A DNA stretch of 64,000 nt from Photorhabdus caribbeanensis (GTDB taxonomy: Bacteria; Pseudomonadota; Gammaproteobacteria; Enterobacterales; Enterobacteriaceae): NCBI RefSeq assembly GCF_018448885.1, contig NZ_RCWB01000015.1, positions 1 through 64,000 on the forward strand, written 5' to 3'. A program made the position numbers and the translations under genes. Within the stretch, counting starts at the first letter, position 1. Each line of letters starts with the position of its first letter. The notes under the pieces were generated by a model. That model had not been told where the DNA came from. It worked only from the letters and a program-made list of their open reading frames with translations, and searched no databases. Of the stretch, positions 9,161 to 17,137 are shown piece after piece.

Positions 9161-9313
9161 TATTTGCCATTTATTAACCATCCTGAATTCGATGATAGGA
9201 ATATTTTTGATATTACGTCCCAAATATCACCCGCTAAAACACCATTATCTCAAGAGGAGATACAAGCTCATATTGCTGCCGGCAATAAAAGAAGAAATAA
9301 AAAAAGCAAATAA
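9161..9313 (+). pseudogene. Coding-tail fragment of unknown protein
   Basis: A 50-codon open stretch without a start codon ends at TAA 9311-9313. Its composition looks protein-like: HPEFDDRNIFDITSQISPAK, then QEEIQAHIAAGNKRRNKKSK with a basic end. It abuts the transposase remnant and is probably the C-terminus of a gene cut by a rearrangement. The parent gene was not recognised. Confidence 0.35.
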
Positions 9314-9528
9314 TCTTATTATTAGGGAGTAGCATAGGATGCTCCCCTGATAACATTGCTGATAAAAGATCACAGGAAACAATGTACTTGATTAGAAAAC
9401 CGAACTCTTTAATAAATTTACCCGCTCTTAATTAATAAAACCGACAAAGAAAAAAATAACTTGCATAAAATAACTTATTTTGGTAGCTATAATTGAGAAT
9501 ACTAATGTCAACAATGAGGGCAAACTGA

Positions 9529-9921
9529 ATGACTAAATTCATCCTTACGCTGTCTATTATCCTTGGTCTTACAGGGTGTGTTTCGCAGAAGCAACCACTT
9601 TCTCTTGATTACATCGCAGGTAATGAAACATTTCATTTATCCAAACCTTGTATAGAACAAGCTCTTCCTGTAGGAGAAGTCGGTGATGATTTAGCTGTGA
9701 ATGTCAATAACATTTTTATTAAGGTTAAAAAAGGACTGAATTGTAGTGACCGGTTCAAACTTTTTTTAGCAAGAAACTTAGGGAAAGAGTTGTTTATTTA
9801 CTTTGACGGTAAGCCAGTCATAAAAACCAGACTTGTTTCTATGATTCATCCAGAAGAAGGCTTCCATCAAGCAATAGAATCGAAATCATTGTCAGATGGA
9901 ATTCTTAGATCCTTGAATTAA
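9529..9921 (+). CDS. Small predicted lipoprotein, function unknown
   Basis: A 130-residue protein whose N-terminus (hydrophobic residues 4-15, lipobox LTGC, Cys near 17) marks it as an outer- or inner-membrane lipoprotein. The mature part has two Cys (CIEQALP and LNCSDRF) that could pair, and a DGKPVIKTRLVSMIH stretch loosely like the repeated domain of SecD-type periplasmic proteins. I do not recognise the family. It lies within the 1.8-kb island and may be cargo. Confidence 0.65.
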   Translation: MTKFILTLSIILGLTGCVSQKQPLSLDYIAGNETFHLSKPCIEQALPVGEVGDDLAVNVNNIFIKVKKGLNCSDRFKLFLARNLGKELFIYFDGKPVIKTRLVSMIHPEEGFHQAIESKSLSDGILRSLN

Positions 9922-9990
9922 TGAAAAGCCTATGGTTGCTACTCTTGTGTTTCATTTATCCATCAAAAAAAGCAAACCATAGGCTCAACT

Positions 9991-10278
9991 TTAAGCGTTG
10001 TAAATGATCCTAATGACTTGACCTATAGAGTAACTTTTAAACCTAATACGATCCGTACCAGCACCATTATTATCCGTAATTTGATGTGATCCAGGTCCCG
10101 TTGTACTTATTCGTTTCACTCCAGTCGATACGGGATATTCAATTTCAACACCAAAAGCTGATGGGGCCGATGAGTCGGTATCAAAACTTATGGTATATAC
10201 TGAAATTCCTGAATGCATTCGAAGATCAACCCACGGTCCCCATGTTAATGGCGGTGCCCAACCTTGCCTTATCGCCAT
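9991..10278 (-). CDS. Small beta-rich protein of unknown function
   Basis: The start at 10278 is fixed by a strong AAGGAGG 6 nt before the ATG; an upstream in-frame start at 10383 lacks this. The product of 95 residues begins MAIRQGWAPPLTWGPW, has no signal peptide, and is rich in Gly, Ser, Thr and Ile with alternating hydrophobic residues, as in a small beta-sandwich. No Cys. No family recognised. It lies within the 1.8-kb island next to the right inverted end. Confidence 0.65.
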   Translation of the reverse strand: MAIRQGWAPPLTWGPWVDLRMHSGISVYTISFDTDSSAPSAFGVEIEYPVSTGVKRISTTGPGSHQITDNNGAGTDRIRFKSYSIGQVIRIIYNA

Positions 10279-10635
10279 AACAACCTCCTTCCCAATCAGA
10301 CCATAATTATGAATGGCATTTATAAGATAGACTGTCACAGCATATATGCACATTTTTTTATGTATTTTTTCAGTATATATCACATCCTTGTGTGATTTAT
10401 ATAAGTGAATTCAAAAATTATCGCTTTTATCATAAAAAAACCAAGATTACGGTTTATAAAAAACACAAAATAATTAGACAGGAAATTAACTAAATTCGAA
10501 TTAATATAAAAATTATAACTCATTATAATAATATTTTATGTAGATTAATGAGTTATTAAATGATATATATCCAAAATGGAGGAAGGTAATGATCTCCATT
10601 TCGGATAAAATCAAGCATCTTCAATGACTACGGGT
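10279..10635. other. Right part of the island, no gene seen
   Basis: AT-rich, with a hairpin (CCAAAATGGAG near 10571 against CTCCATTTCGG near 10594) and the inverted end at 10615-10635. No coding sequence recognised. Confidence 0.5.
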
Positions 10636-10639
10636 ATAT

Positions 10640-11347
10640 TTATGTATATTGGTTCTCTATACCAACTTCACTCTCATTTCCCCCAACTTGTTTAAATATA
10701 GTGGCGACATCCAAGTAGCAGGATAAATCTTTTTCTTCTGGACGTAAAATATAAGGAATTTCACCTAACTGTGGCGCATTAATGTGACGGCGTAACCTAT
10801 CCATCACTTTCGTATAGTGCGATAAACCAGGATTAATTCTGTTAGCTACCCATCCGACTAATTGCAATCCATCATTTATTATTGCCTGCGCGGTTAAAAT
10901 TGAGTGATTTACACAGCCAGGCTGAATACCAACAACTAAAATGACAGGGATTTTTTCCCGAATCACCCAATTAAAATAAAAAGTGTCATCATCCAGTAAT
11001 ACACGCCAACCACCGTTACCTTCAATAATAACGCGATCTGCTTTATTACTAAGATTATTTAATCCTTTTTTCATCTGTTCGAAATCAACCTGATTTCCTT
11101 CACAATACCTGCTTTTCCAGATAACTGGGTTAATTTCTTCATATTTAAGCGGAACGGGAGATGATTTTTGTAGAATCACGCCATCTCGATTACGCATACC
11201 TTCTTCTGTTTCGTACCCTTCTGTGGCGATAGGTTTATACCCTACTGCCGTTGCTCCGTCACGATTAAAAACTTGTAATAATGCACGGGTAACAACTGTT
11301 TTACCTATGTTGGTATCTGTCCCCGTAACAAATAGGCGCGTTAACAT
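10640..11347 (-). CDS. ynfK: Dethiobiotin synthetase paralogue
   Basis: A 235-residue ATP-dependent dethiobiotin synthetase-like enzyme, which closes the ureido ring of 7,8-diaminopelargonate with CO2. FVTGTDTNIGKT at residues 6-17 is the P-loop; YKPIATEG and VIIEGNGGWRVLL are the substrate and Mg-ATP segments. The E. coli paralogue ynfK (bioD2) lies next to mlc, as here, and is separate from the main bio operon. The stop codon TAA lies inside the 14-bp direct repeat of the neighbouring island, so the insertion left the gene end intact. Confidence 0.9.
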   Translation of the reverse strand: MLTRLFVTGTDTNIGKTVVTRALLQVFNRDGATAVGYKPIATEGYETEEGMRNRDGVILQKSSPVPLKYEEINPVIWKSRYCEGNQVDFEQMKKGLNNLSNKADRVIIEGNGGWRVLLDDDTFYFNWVIREKIPVILVVGIQPGCVNHSILTAQAIINDGLQLVGWVANRINPGLSHYTKVMDRLRRHINAPQLGEIPYILRPEEKDLSCYLDVATIFKQVGGNESEVGIENQYT

Positions 11348-11521
11348 AAATTCTGTTTTCCATAATGACAGATAGAATCCGATTAGTGAGCGCTTAAGTC
11401 TAGAGGATGCAACTATAAGGGAGATTGCGTTAGCTCAATGTTTTGTTTAATTGCTACGTCAATTTAGCAAAAAAATCTATATAAAGTTAATATTACAACC
11501 AGAGAACCGCTATCAAGCATA

Positions 11522-12733
11522 TTATCCTTTCATTAAATTGATCAATAATGAACCATCATATAAAGCTTTTTTAACTGATGCTACCGCAGATAATGTACCT
11601 GAATTATTGAATTTTGTCGCAACTAACTCAATCTGTTTGCTATAAGCAGGCAAAGAGTGCCGTTGAATACATTCATTAATCACCGGATACAAAATTTGCT
11701 GTGAAGCATTAAGGGGAGAACCCATCAAAATTTTTTCTGGGTTAAATAAATTAACCATAATTGCGATAATATGACCAATTTTCATCCCAATATCACGAAT
11801 AATATCTACTGCCAAAGTATCGCCGTTATTAACCGCCTGACAAAATGATTCAATAGTCAGTGGCTCACCGTTCAGTAAAGAATCTGGCACCACTGCCAAT
11901 TGCTGTTTTGCTCTGGATAAAATATGGCTGATACCCGCAACCGTTTCCAAACATCCCAAATTCCCACAATAGCAGCGTTTACCATCAGGTTCAGCCTGAA
12001 TATGCCCTATCTCCATTACACCACCGTTGCCAGCATGTAATGTTTGCCCCGCAATAATCACGCCAACGCCAACATATTCATCAATGACCATTTGGATAAT
12101 ATTCTGACAATTTTTTGCCGCTCCATATAATGATTCAGCTATCGTCCAGGCAGTTATTTCATGTTGAAGAAAGACCGGTAATCCAGTGCGACGATGCAGA
12201 TATTCTCCTATTGGTAACTCTTGAACCTGATAATAAGGGAAACTGTGGATTAAACCTTTGGTCGGATCAACAATGGCGTTTATAGTTATGCTAATTGCCG
12301 TCAAACGTTCAAGACGGGATTGATAACGACTAAAAAATGCATCAATCTCATCAATAATACTATCTAAAAAGGATTTTTCCTCGTTGACCGGTAATGGCAA
12401 TATATCTTCAACAACTAACTTGCTGCTTAAATCACGCAGTCCCAATATTAAACTTCCCAAGTTAATACTGACACACAAGAAATGCCAACTTTCAGAATCA
12501 AGCTTCAGTCCGGTCGCCGGGCGCCCTCGGAATCCTAAATCCAAAAATTCCGTTTCCATGACTAAATGCGCATCGACCAATTCACGGACAATCTTAGTAA
12601 TACTGGCTGGAGCAAGTTGAGCTTTTTTAGATAGCTCAATACGGGAAATTGGACCATATTGATCAATCAACCGATAAACAGCACCAATATTAATCTGTTT
12701 TATCTGATCAATATGCCCTGGTTGTCCATCCAT
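11522..12733 (-). CDS. mlc: ROK-family transcriptional repressor Mlc
   Basis: A 403-residue repressor of sugar phosphotransferase and other glucose-responsive genes, inactivated when bound to EIICB-Glc at the membrane. Residues about 15-75 form the winged helix (YGPISRIELSKKAQLAPASI). The ROK region has the Cys-rich zinc motif RCYCGNLGCLETVAG near residues 250-262 and a G-rich fold but, as in Mlc, no kinase role. Length matches the E. coli protein (406). It is upstream of ynfK on the same strand with a 174-bp gap, as in enterobacteria generally. Confidence 0.93.
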   Translation of the reverse strand: MDGQPGHIDQIKQINIGAVYRLIDQYGPISRIELSKKAQLAPASITKIVRELVDAHLVMETEFLDLGFRGRPATGLKLDSESWHFLCVSINLGSLILGLRDLSSKLVVEDILPLPVNEEKSFLDSIIDEIDAFFSRYQSRLERLTAISITINAIVDPTKGLIHSFPYYQVQELPIGEYLHRRTGLPVFLQHEITAWTIAESLYGAAKNCQNIIQMVIDEYVGVGVIIAGQTLHAGNGGVMEIGHIQAEPDGKRCYCGNLGCLETVAGISHILSRAKQQLAVVPDSLLNGEPLTIESFCQAVNNGDTLAVDIIRDIGMKIGHIIAIMVNLFNPEKILMGSPLNASQQILYPVINECIQRHSLPAYSKQIELVATKFNNSGTLSAVASVKKALYDGSLLINLMKG

Positions 12734-12863
12734 TATTTACCCTTTTACGCTCTAATTAATTCACGCTTCAAAATAATTGTTGACTGATTATGTCTAGGTT
12801 TTAGGCAAAAAGTATGATTCTTTCAGTAAATATGTGATATTCAGCACGAAATTTAGCTGATTT

Positions 12864-13778
12864 CTACTTATTTTTTCCATTCAATATATTAGATATGAGT
12901 AGGTTTATCAGCCTGTCTGCTGCGGCCGATATTGGCCGATTTTTGTGATTTACCAACCAGACCTCAGAGCAAGAATGATTATCAACTAACGGAATATACT
13001 GAACACCATCCACTTTCATGCGGGTAAAAGATTCAGTCACAACACTGACGCCTAATCCCGCAGAAACCAGCCCAAGAATGGTCATTGCTTCACCTGCTTC
13101 CTGTGAAATCATCGGCGTCACGCCTGATTGAGCAAGTAATGTCATGATTTCATCATATAAAGCAGTCCCTACTTCACGCTCAAAAAACACCATCGGATAA
13201 CCTGCCAACATTTCGAGCTTTATTCCCTGAGGAGCATATTCCAGTAAAGGATGTCCATCATAAACAGCAAGCATAAAAGGTTCTCGAAATAATAGCCGAT
13301 ACTCAAGATTATCTGGCAACTGGGTATTACGCATGATGCCAACATCGATCCGTCCAGTCAGTAATGGCGCAATCTGTTGTTTAGTATTCATCTGGTGCAT
13401 ATGAATAGCGACTTCCGGGTAACGTTCCCGAAATTGCCGTAAACTCAGCGTAACCTTATGCATAAAAGGCGTCGTAGAGGTGAAACCGATAGATATTTCA
13501 CCTAATTCTCCTTTTTGCATTCTTGCTGCTTTTGTTGCAGCCGCATCAACTTGAGCCAGGATCTGATAAGCTTCTTTTAGAAACATGTTACCTGCCGGCG
13601 TCAAGCTCACATTCCGGTTATTACGTTCTAACAACTGCGCATTTATACTATTTTCAAGTGATTGAATCTGTTGGCTTAACGGAGGCTGTGAAATATTAAG
13701 CCGTTCTGCCGCACGACCAAAATGTAATTCCTCTGCCACCGCAATAAAGTAACGTAAATGCCGTAGTTCGATAGCCAT
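12864..13778 (-). CDS. ynfL: LysR-family regulator, probable YnfL
   Basis: A 304-residue LysR-type regulator. The winged helix-turn-helix is in residues 1-60 (ELRHLRYFIAVAEELHFGRAAERLNISQPPLSQQIQSLE, here split by description), and the effector domain follows from about 90. It diverges from the MFS gene ynfM across 126 bp, the same arrangement as ynfL-ynfM in E. coli, so it probably controls that exporter. ATG 13778 is chosen because AGGTG lies just before it; an in-frame GTG two codons upstream is less likely. Inducer unknown. Confidence 0.85.
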   Translation of the reverse strand: MAIELRHLRYFIAVAEELHFGRAAERLNISQPPLSQQIQSLENSINAQLLERNNRNVSLTPAGNMFLKEAYQILAQVDAAATKAARMQKGELGEISIGFTSTTPFMHKVTLSLRQFRERYPEVAIHMHQMNTKQQIAPLLTGRIDVGIMRNTQLPDNLEYRLLFREPFMLAVYDGHPLLEYAPQGIKLEMLAGYPMVFFEREVGTALYDEIMTLLAQSGVTPMISQEAGEAMTILGLVSAGLGVSVVTESFTRMKVDGVQYIPLVDNHSCSEVWLVNHKNRPISAAADRLINLLISNILNGKNK

Positions 13779-13904
13779 AATCACCTTTAAGATCTAATAC
13801 ATATTATTATTAATGATTAATATATTAGACAAAATATTTTGCAATTCATATGCTTGATCTTCATAAAGATATAAGCTAACTAATGAGTTAAGTAAGGAAA
13901 TTAT

Positions 13905-15164
13905 GTGAGTACCAGTCATAGTATCAGTGAAAATCCGGCTCCTGATAATCATCTTGTCCAAAATGTTCAAAATAAGAAAAGTTATATCCAGAAAGACGAT
14001 CCTCTCTATGTTAAAGTTACATTGTCACTCTTTACCGTAGGATTAGCTGCATTTGCCCTACTCTATTTCGTTCAACCAATCTTACCCATGCTGTCGGATG
14101 ATTTTGGTGTTTCTCCCGCTACCAGTAGTTTATCTTTATCCCTTTCAACTGGCATGCTGGCGTTGGGATTATTAATCACAGGTCCTCTGTCTGATGCTAT
14201 TGGCCGTAAAAATGTGATGGTGACAGCGCTATTTGCCGCCGCACTTTTCACTTTACTCAGTGCATTTATAACCAGTTGGCATGGAATTTTGATTGTACGC
14301 ACTTTGGTTGGTTTGTCTCTCAGTGGCGTAGCCGCCGTTGCAATGACTTACCTTAGTGAGGAAATCCACCCTAATCTTGTTGCTTTATCAATGGGACTTT
14401 ATGTTAGTGGTAATTCTATTGGCGGCATGAGTGGGCGATTAATATCAGGCGTTATCACTGATTATTTCTCATGGCGGGCTTCTGTCATCGTATTAGGTTT
14501 ATTGGCCTTAATTGCGGCAATGATGTTTTGGCGTATGTTACCTGAATCACGTCATTTTAGACCAAGCTCTCTCAAGCCTAAATCTTTATTAGTCAATTTA
14601 AGATTACATTTTCGTGATAAAGGATTGCCATTACTGTTTTTTGAAGCCTTTTTACTCATGGGCAGCTTTGTTACCCTATTTAATTACATAAGTTATCGTT
14701 TATTGGATTCACCCTATCATTTTAATCAATCAATTGTCGGTATGTTGTCTATTGTTTATTTGGCAGGGACATACGGCGCCTCTAAAGTGGGCACATTAAC
14801 CAATCAATATGGGCTTGGAAAAGTGCTGATCGCGACGATAAGTATGATGCTAATCGGTACGCTTATTACCCTCTTCTCATCCGCGGTGATGATTATCATT
14901 GGGATGATAGTCCTCACTTTCGGTTTCTTTGCTGCACATGCTGTTGCCAGCAGTTGGGTCGGACGTCGCGCTCGCCGGGCCAAAGCACAAGCGTCTTCTC
15001 TTTATCTGTTTTGTTATTACTTTGGTTCAAGTGTGGTAGGTACTTTGGGCGGTATATTTTGGCTCCAATTAGGTTGGAATGGCGTTGTCTTATTTATTGC
15101 TATTCTTATCTTTTTGGCTCTACTTTTAGGGTTTAAACTCGCCAAACTTCCAGAGGCAAGATAA
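13905..15164 (+). CDS. ynfM: MFS transporter YnfM
   Basis: A 419-residue inner-membrane major facilitator with twelve likely membrane helices. Between helices 2 and 3 is the MFS loop motif GPLSDAIGRKNVM. E. coli YnfM has the same length and the same divergent LysR neighbour; it is a putative arabinose or drug efflux protein. Translation starts with GTG at 13905; an ATG two bases earlier is followed at once by a stop codon, and AAGGAAA at 13894-13900 gives the right spacing. Substrate not shown by sequence. Confidence 0.9.
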   Translation: MSTSHSISENPAPDNHLVQNVQNKKSYIQKDDPLYVKVTLSLFTVGLAAFALLYFVQPILPMLSDDFGVSPATSSLSLSLSTGMLALGLLITGPLSDAIGRKNVMVTALFAAALFTLLSAFITSWHGILIVRTLVGLSLSGVAAVAMTYLSEEIHPNLVALSMGLYVSGNSIGGMSGRLISGVITDYFSWRASVIVLGLLALIAAMMFWRMLPESRHFRPSSLKPKSLLVNLRLHFRDKGLPLLFFEAFLLMGSFVTLFNYISYRLLDSPYHFNQSIVGMLSIVYLAGTYGASKVGTLTNQYGLGKVLIATISMMLIGTLITLFSSAVMIIIGMIVLTFGFFAAHAVASSWVGRRARRAKAQASSLYLFCYYFGSSVVGTLGGIFWLQLGWNGVVLFIAILIFLALLLGFKLAKLPEAR

Positions 15165-15200
15165 TAGAAAGGGAGAATGAGGCAGTTAAGGAAACCTGTT

Positions 15201-15329
15201 TATACCCGTCATCTTTCAAATTGCCTCTTTGTTGGCTGCGCTCACTCACCCCGGTAACATAGTTTGCTATGCTCCCGGGGATTCTCTCTCTTGCCGTCTC
15301 GATGTATTTTGAAATCCATTGGGTATATA
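15201..15329. repeat. ERIC-like palindromic repeat element
   Basis: About 128 bp with complementary ends (TATACCC... and ...GGGTATA) and the ERIC core inverted repeat: CTCACTCACCCCGG on the left against CTCCCGGGGATTC on the right, around CATAGTTTGCTATG. Length and core match enterobacterial ERIC/IRU elements. Its first 19 bp are identical to 8845-8863, the end of the IS630-like island. In transcripts it would fold into a long stem between ynfM and the next gene. Confidence 0.8.
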
Positions 15330-15344
15330 CAACCAAGCCGTTGA

Positions 15345-15881
15345 CTAATTAATAATAACTTCAAAATCTGTAGAAATTAAATTTGCTAAAAAATTTGAAC
15401 TCACTTTATTTTTTACAAAAAAAGATAGATTTGGAAAAATAGAGCCTTTACCACTATAACTCAACTCACCCTCTTTTATAATATAACAACAGGGTTCAAT
15501 TAAATTTATGCTGTACTCTCCGGAACCTGTATCATCGGAATATATGCCAAAATTATCAAAACCATTCTCAACGTATTCCCCATTATTGAAAAACCAATCT
15601 TGAGTTGGCTTCTCCCTGGACATTTCTGCCGTAGAGTTTCTCGGAGTGAAAAACTGTGCTTTAAACGTGAATGCAAGATAAAGATTTGAAATATTTGGAT
15701 AACAAAATAAGTTGCGAAATTCTGAAACATTTCGGCCATCCAACCATATAAATCCTGGAGTACCAATGCGAAAATTCAAATTTTCTGCTTTCCACTTCTC
15801 TATCTTTCTATCGGGTGCCAATGGGAATTTCATCACGATACCATTTGGAGCATATTTGTTTACATAAATATTAGTCATCAT
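15345..15881 (-). CDS. Uncharacterised 178-residue protein
   Basis: No family recognised. The protein has no signal peptide, is rich in Phe, Tyr and Asn, and shows alternating aromatic and polar residues that suggest a beta-sandwich, for example YLAFTFKAQFF and YSINLIEPCCYII with a Cys pair. GAGGCAC precedes a double ATG (15881 and 15878), so either may start. It is isolated between the ERIC-like element and the PemIK pair, and its AT content is like other accessory genes here. Confidence 0.6.
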   Translation of the reverse strand: MMTNIYVNKYAPNGIVMKFPLAPDRKIEKWKAENLNFRIGTPGFIWLDGRNVSEFRNLFCYPNISNLYLAFTFKAQFFTPRNSTAEMSREKPTQDWFFNNGEYVENGFDNFGIYSDDTGSGEYSINLIEPCCYIIKEGELSYSGKGSIFPNLSFFVKNKVSSNFLANLISTDFEVIIN

Positions 15882-16343
15882 TGTGCCTCATTTTTTAATT
15901 GATTTACTTGGCTCAATAGCCCCAACCTTGTTTATTATCTCTTTTTTACAGTATAATGCCATAATCGGATTATCGCTAATATTCCACGGTCAAAATTACT
16001 TCACGTTCATCACACGGATAAAAAAATAATAGGATGATTCAGAAAATAGGAAAACACCGAAATTCATTTAGGATAAATGCAAAATATTCACCTATTGAAA
16101 AATTATTATCAACACTGATATCAATATTAAAATAATATACAAGAAGATTATTCCCATGTGGGAATAAACAGGAAATCGAGTAACGAGAATACGCCGGATT
16201 AATATCTTAAAACCTTTTTGGGATTTTAACTCGATATCTCCGCCTACATTGAGAGAAAATTTACAACAATTTTTACTAACGTGTTGCATGTAACGTTTTT
16301 TTGGTTATATTATAGACATCGTTACATGTCACGAGGGTGAAGT
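15882..16343. other. AT-rich intergenic region before the PemIK pair
   Basis: It holds the operator-like palindrome described separately and a doubtful 65-codon frame (16092-16289, minus) that has a C-terminal hydrophobic helix but no ribosome site. Nothing else recognised. Confidence 0.45.
16287..16328 (+). promoter_or_regulatory. Promoter with flanking inverted repeat upstream of the PemIK pair
   Basis: CATGTAACG (16287-16295) and CGTTACATG (16320-16328) are perfect inverted 9-mers, 24 nt apart, flanking a TATATTATAG -10 candidate at 16306-16315. Autoregulation by the antitoxin-toxin complex typically uses such arms. Confidence 0.65.
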
Positions 16344-16562
16344 ATGAATAAGGTTGCAGATCGTGTCAAAAAACACAGACAACAGCTCAGGATGTCAGGA
16401 TTAAGGCCCGTTCAAATATGGGTGCCTGATACACGCCTTCCTCATTTTAAAGAAGAGTGTCGGCGTCAAAGCCGTCTGGCTATGGCAACACAGGACAAGG
16501 AAACGGATACACTATTGGAAAACGCGATAAATGAACTAGCTGATTCAGGAGACTGGGAGTGA
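16344..16562 (+). CDS. Antitoxin of a PemIK/MazEF-type pair
   Basis: A 72-residue protein, MNKVADRVKKHRQQLRMSGL at the start, then RPVQIWVPDTRLPHFKEECRRQS-type sequence, which is the DUF3018 (MazE-like) antitoxin form with an N-terminal DNA-binding region and an acidic C-terminal tail (NELADSGDWE) that would bind the toxin. GAGGGTG precedes the ATG. It overlaps the toxin start by 4 bp, the usual coupled arrangement, and follows an operator-like palindrome. Confidence 0.85.
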   Translation: MNKVADRVKKHRQQLRMSGLRPVQIWVPDTRLPHFKEECRRQSRLAMATQDKETDTLLENAINELADSGDWE

Positions 16563-16885
16563 AACGGGGAGACTTGATAACAGTTGCTCTACAAGGGGCT
16601 TATAGCAAGCCCCGCCCTGCGCTGGTTATCCAATCTGACAACTTTGATGAACATCCCAGTGTTACTATTTTGCCCGTGACCTCAACATTAATTGATGCAC
16701 CACTTTTCCGGGTGATGATCGAGCCTCTTCCTGAAACAAATCTTGAAAAACCGTCACAGGCCATGATTGATAAAACCATGACTCTCCCGAAAGAAAAAGC
16801 TGGCGCAGTATTTGGTAAACTCGATTACGCGACAATGCAACAAGTGGATCGATGTTTAGCTTTGTTTTTAGGTATCGCAAAATAA
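16559..16885 (+). CDS. PemK/MazF-type endoribonuclease toxin
   Basis: A 108-residue member of the PemK/MazF fold. KRGDLITVALQGAYSKPRPALVIQSD holds the conserved G-D and RP(A)LVIQ motif with the active Arg, and VTILPVTSTLIDAPLFRV is the following strand pair. Such toxins cut mRNA at short sequences when the antitoxin is degraded. Translation starts with GTG inside the end of the antitoxin gene. Length is normal, so the toxin appears intact. Confidence 0.9.
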   Translation: MKRGDLITVALQGAYSKPRPALVIQSDNFDEHPSVTILPVTSTLIDAPLFRVMIEPLPETNLEKPSQAMIDKTMTLPKEKAGAVFGKLDYATMQQVDRCLALFLGIAK

Positions 16886-17072
16886 AAAAATCATCATATA
16901 ACTTCTTGCAAAATAGTTTTAAATTCAATTTTCAACTTCTCATAAAAGGCGACATCCATGTCGCCCCAAGCCGCTGACATCCAGTTTTACTGAATGGTTG
17001 GATGGAGAAGATCGCTGGGTATTAAAAGAGTGCAATGAAGATTACATTTGAAATTTTCTCGCATCGTAAACT

Positions 17073-17108
17073 CTTATCCTCCCCATCCTAAGAGGCAAGG
17101 AGGATAAG
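17073..17108. terminator. Hairpin between convergent genes
   Basis: CTTATCCTCC (17073-17082) pairs perfectly with GGAGGATAAG (17099-17108), loop 16 nt. It lies between the PemK gene and the convergent dehydrogenase gene. There is no strong T run on either side, so efficiency is uncertain. Confidence 0.5.
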
Positions 17109-17137
17109 TGACTAATTAAGGTGCAGTATCACGTGTA

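Larger units (their letters stand above)
8834..10649. mobile_element. 1.8-kb island with inverted ends and a 14-bp flanking direct repeat
   Basis: ATATTTATGTATAT occurs at 8834-8847 and again at 10636-10649. Directly inside these copies are inverted ends: ACCCGTCATCTTTCAAGATGC from 8848 rightward and, on the other strand from 10635 leftward, ACCCGTAGTCATTGAAGATGC (17 of 21 identical). The arrangement of direct repeat, inverted end, cargo, inverted end, direct repeat is that of an inserted element of 1788 bp. Cargo is an IS630-family transposase remnant, a coding-tail fragment, a lipoprotein gene and a 95-residue protein gene. A 14-bp duplication is not usual for IS630 elements, which duplicate TA, so the origin of the long repeat is unclear. 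Confidence 0.6.

Noticed and set aside
16092-16289. 65-codon minus-strand frame with a C-terminal hydrophobic helix
   Set aside because: No ribosome site, and its start codon lies inside the palindromic arm of the PemIK promoter. Not enough to call a gene, though a small membrane toxin cannot be excluded.
16947-16965. GGCGAC-ATCCAT-GTCGCC hairpin after the PemK gene
   Set aside because: The stem is only 6 bp and has no T run, so it is not listed as a terminator.
16971-17051. Short coding-like stretch PLTSSFTEWLDGEDRWVL and onward to a stop
   Set aside because: Only 26 codons and no start. It may be a tail of a lost gene, but nothing ties it to a family.
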